Below, piece by piece: positions 62,651-64,000 of a stretch of DNA of 64,000 nt (position 1 is its first letter; each line of letters starts with the position of its first letter). The position numbers were made by a program, and so were the translations under genes. The stretch comes from DASQPR01 sp963724705 (GTDB lineage Bacteria > Actinomycetota > Actinomycetes > Mycobacteriales > Micromonosporaceae), in the NCBI GenBank assembly GCA_963724705.1, contig CAVRVS010000006.1:248001-312000 (forward strand). Reading direction: 5' to 3'. The notes below the pieces were generated by a model, which did no database searches, was not told the DNA's origin, and saw nothing but the letters and a program-made list of their open reading frames with translations.

Positions 62651-63714
62651 GAGGAGATCTGCACCTTGCTGTGGTCGCCGAGGACTAGACGATGTGCGGC
62701 CGGTACCGCCGGCGCCGGGGTCACCACGACGTTTCGGCCGATGAGAGACGCTTCGATGCGGCGTACGCCGGTGATCGACGAGTCACGCAACACGATCGAG
62801 AATTCGATCTCGCTTCGCTCGATGCGGCACTGCTCGGAGACCGAGGTGAATGGCCCGATATACGAATCCGCGATGACGCAGTCTCGACCGATGATGACCG
62901 GGCCGACAATGCGCGAGCCCGTCACACGGGCGCCCGGCTCAATCCGTACCCGTCCAATGATCTCGGTTCTGGCATCGACGGTGCCCTCGATCGACGTCTC
63001 GACCAGCTCGAGCACGGACCGATTGACCTCCAGCATGTCGGCGACATTGCCGGTGTCCTTCCAGTAGCCGGTGATCCGGGTGGACTGGACGTCGAGCCGC
63101 TCGTCGATCAGCCATTGGATCGCGTGGGTGATCTCGAGTTCCCCACGGTTGGACGGCTGGATCTTGCGTACCGCCTCGTGCACCGCTGGTGTAAAGAGAT
63201 AGACGCCGACGAGCGCGAGGTCGCTCTTGGGCGTCAGAGGCTTCTCCTCCAGCGACACGACCTGTCCCGTGGCGTCCAGTTCGGCTACACCGAAATCGCC
63301 CGGGTTCGAGACCTGGGTGAGCAGGATCTGGGCGGCCGGCCGGGACGCTCGGAACTCGTCGACCAGCGCCTTGATCCCGCCGACAATGAAGTTGTCGCCC
63401 AGATACATGACGAAATCGTCGTCGCCCAGGAAGTCTCGTGAGATCAACACCGCGTGCGCGAGCCCGAGTGGCTGGTCCTGGGGGATGTACGTGACGGCGA
63501 GCCCGAACATCGAACCGTCGCCGACGGCTGCCTGGATCTCTTCCGCGGTGTCCCCGACCACGATGCCGACGTCGGTGATCCCTGCTGCGGCGATCGCTTC
63601 CAGCCCGTAGAAGAGCACCGGCTTGTTGGCCACCGGCACCAGCTGTTTGGCCGACGTGTGGGTGATCGGACGCAGCCGCGTTCCCGAGCCGCCGGAGAGT
63701 ACCAGTGCCCTCAT
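62647..63714 (-). CDS. rmlA: Glucose-1-phosphate thymidylyltransferase, long form
   Basis: 355 residues. The nucleotidyltransferase domain opens RALVLSGGSGTRLRPIT, with MYLGDNFIVGG and EEKPLTPKS in the active site. The C-terminal 110 residues form a left-handed beta-helix (VRIEPGARVTGSRIVGPVI), as in the long StrD-type enzymes. First step of dTDP-rhamnose synthesis, and the first gene of the coupled rmlA-rmlB-rmlD set. ATG 63714 is the family's usual start. Confidence 0.95.
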   Translation of the reverse strand: MRALVLSGGSGTRLRPITHTSAKQLVPVANKPVLFYGLEAIAAAGITDVGIVVGDTAEEIQAAVGDGSMFGLAVTYIPQDQPLGLAHAVLISRDFLGDDDFVMYLGDNFIVGGIKALVDEFRASRPAAQILLTQVSNPGDFGVAELDATGQVVSLEEKPLTPKSDLALVGVYLFTPAVHEAVRKIQPSNRGELEITHAIQWLIDERLDVQSTRITGYWKDTGNVADMLEVNRSVLELVETSIEGTVDARTEIIGRVRIEPGARVTGSRIVGPVIIGRDCVIADSYIGPFTSVSEQCRIERSEIEFSIVLRDSSITGVRRIEASLIGRNVVVTPAPAVPAAHRLVLGDHSKVQISS

Positions 63715-63855
63715 GCCGAGCACTATACGCAGCGAACAGACCACCATACGCAACGGACAAAACGAACGGTTCGGACGGACGCCCGCTGCCGCCGGGCCGA
63801 GTGAATAAGATGATTCGCAATGATGAACAATCGACCGGGCCTTTGGCGCCGCCGT

Positions 63856-64000
63856 TCACCTAAGCGATTCCTGGCGTTCAGCGAACGCACGCCACAGATC
63901 GGACATCGCGCCGTAATCGTGCGGACGTAGCGTCGCGTGGCCCGACGGGAGCGTGCCGCCGGCTCGATCGCCGGAGGTGGACCACCGCGAGCTAGACCAC
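63856..64000 (-). CDS. 3' end of an unidentified gene, truncated by window edge
   Basis: A minus-strand frame open from the window end for 47 codons, closing with GAMSDLWRAFAERQESLR and TGA. The codon pattern and the soluble C-terminus look coding, but too little is present to name it. Given the neighbours, a cell-surface glycan gene is possible. Confidence 0.35.
   Translation of the reverse strand, partial: WSSSRWSTSGDRAGGTLPSGHATLRPHDYGAMSDLWRAFAERQESLR

Noticed and set aside
1..64000. tRNA or rRNA genes
   Set aside because: I looked for T-arm motifs such as GGTTCGAATCC in intergenic DNA and found none that could fold with an acceptor stem.

Overview
The window is about 64 kb of high-GC DNA with densely packed genes on both strands, short intergenic gaps, GTG and ATG starts and GGAGG-type ribosome binding sites. 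This fits an Actinomycetota chromosome. Supporting families include a DUF3618/phage-holin pair, a MEDS-STAS gene with an RsbW-like kinase, an actinobacterial alpha-glucoside ABC operon, a glucodextranase, DUF6325 and SHOCT proteins, and a DUF222/13E12 HNH gene. I cannot place it below class level. No rRNA, tRNA or CRISPR array was seen, and there is no intact insertion sequence.

Layout. 1-2 kb: an ornithine cyclodeaminase-like/threonine dehydratase-like pair (EutC/EutB-like), then a palindromic repeat. 2-4.2 kb: an MFS exporter and its ArsR-type regulator with two operator-like palindromes. 4.3-7 kb: valS behind a possible valine-rich leader ORF. 7.7-14.3 kb: an alpha-glucosidase and ABC sugar-uptake operon (binding protein, two permeases, GH13) with a divergent LacI regulator and a perfect LacI-type palindrome. 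14.5-15.8 kb: a MEDS-STAS/HATPase signalling pair. 16-24 kb: methyltransferase, VOC, AraC-type regulator, DUF3618/holin pair, SDR, KimA-like transporter, YbjQ and hemerythrin genes. 24-30.5 kb: cation efflux, TetR/epoxide hydrolase pair with two matched operators, DoxX-like, DUF1269 and a formylglycine-generating enzyme. 30.9-44.8 kb: membrane proteins, K+ channel, SHOCT and DUF6325, YihY, YoaK, exonuclease III, malQ, PadR regulator, a Na+/H+ antiporter with a UBP zinc finger, and an FMN reductase. 44.8-48.4 kb: a damaged zone with a glycosyltransferase broken by a 131-bp insertion between 12-bp repeats, a frameshifted 13E12 HNH gene, and an approximately 690-bp repeat array. 48.5-52.7 kb: GntR, SDR, an orphan lipoprotein substrate-binding protein, and a GNAT. 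52.8-56.8 kb: a secreted glucodextranase and a tandem-Mop molybdate-binding protein. 57-64 kb: a cell-surface polysaccharide cluster with a GT2, RmlC, a TylE-like methyltransferase and a convergent rmlA-rmlB-rmlD operon.

How the genes work together. Three separate loci handle alpha-glucans: extracellular release by the GH15 glucodextranase, uptake by the ABC importer with cytosolic GH13 hydrolysis, and MalQ. All four dTDP-L-rhamnose enzymes are present next to a glycosyltransferase, so a rhamnose-containing surface glycan is likely.

Unusual features. Short tandem duplications of 14-22 bp sit at gene boundaries, three of them spanning stop codons. Two frame-breaking lesions lie next to each other near 45-47 kb. 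A dimeric repeat array stands directly upstream of the 13E12 gene.
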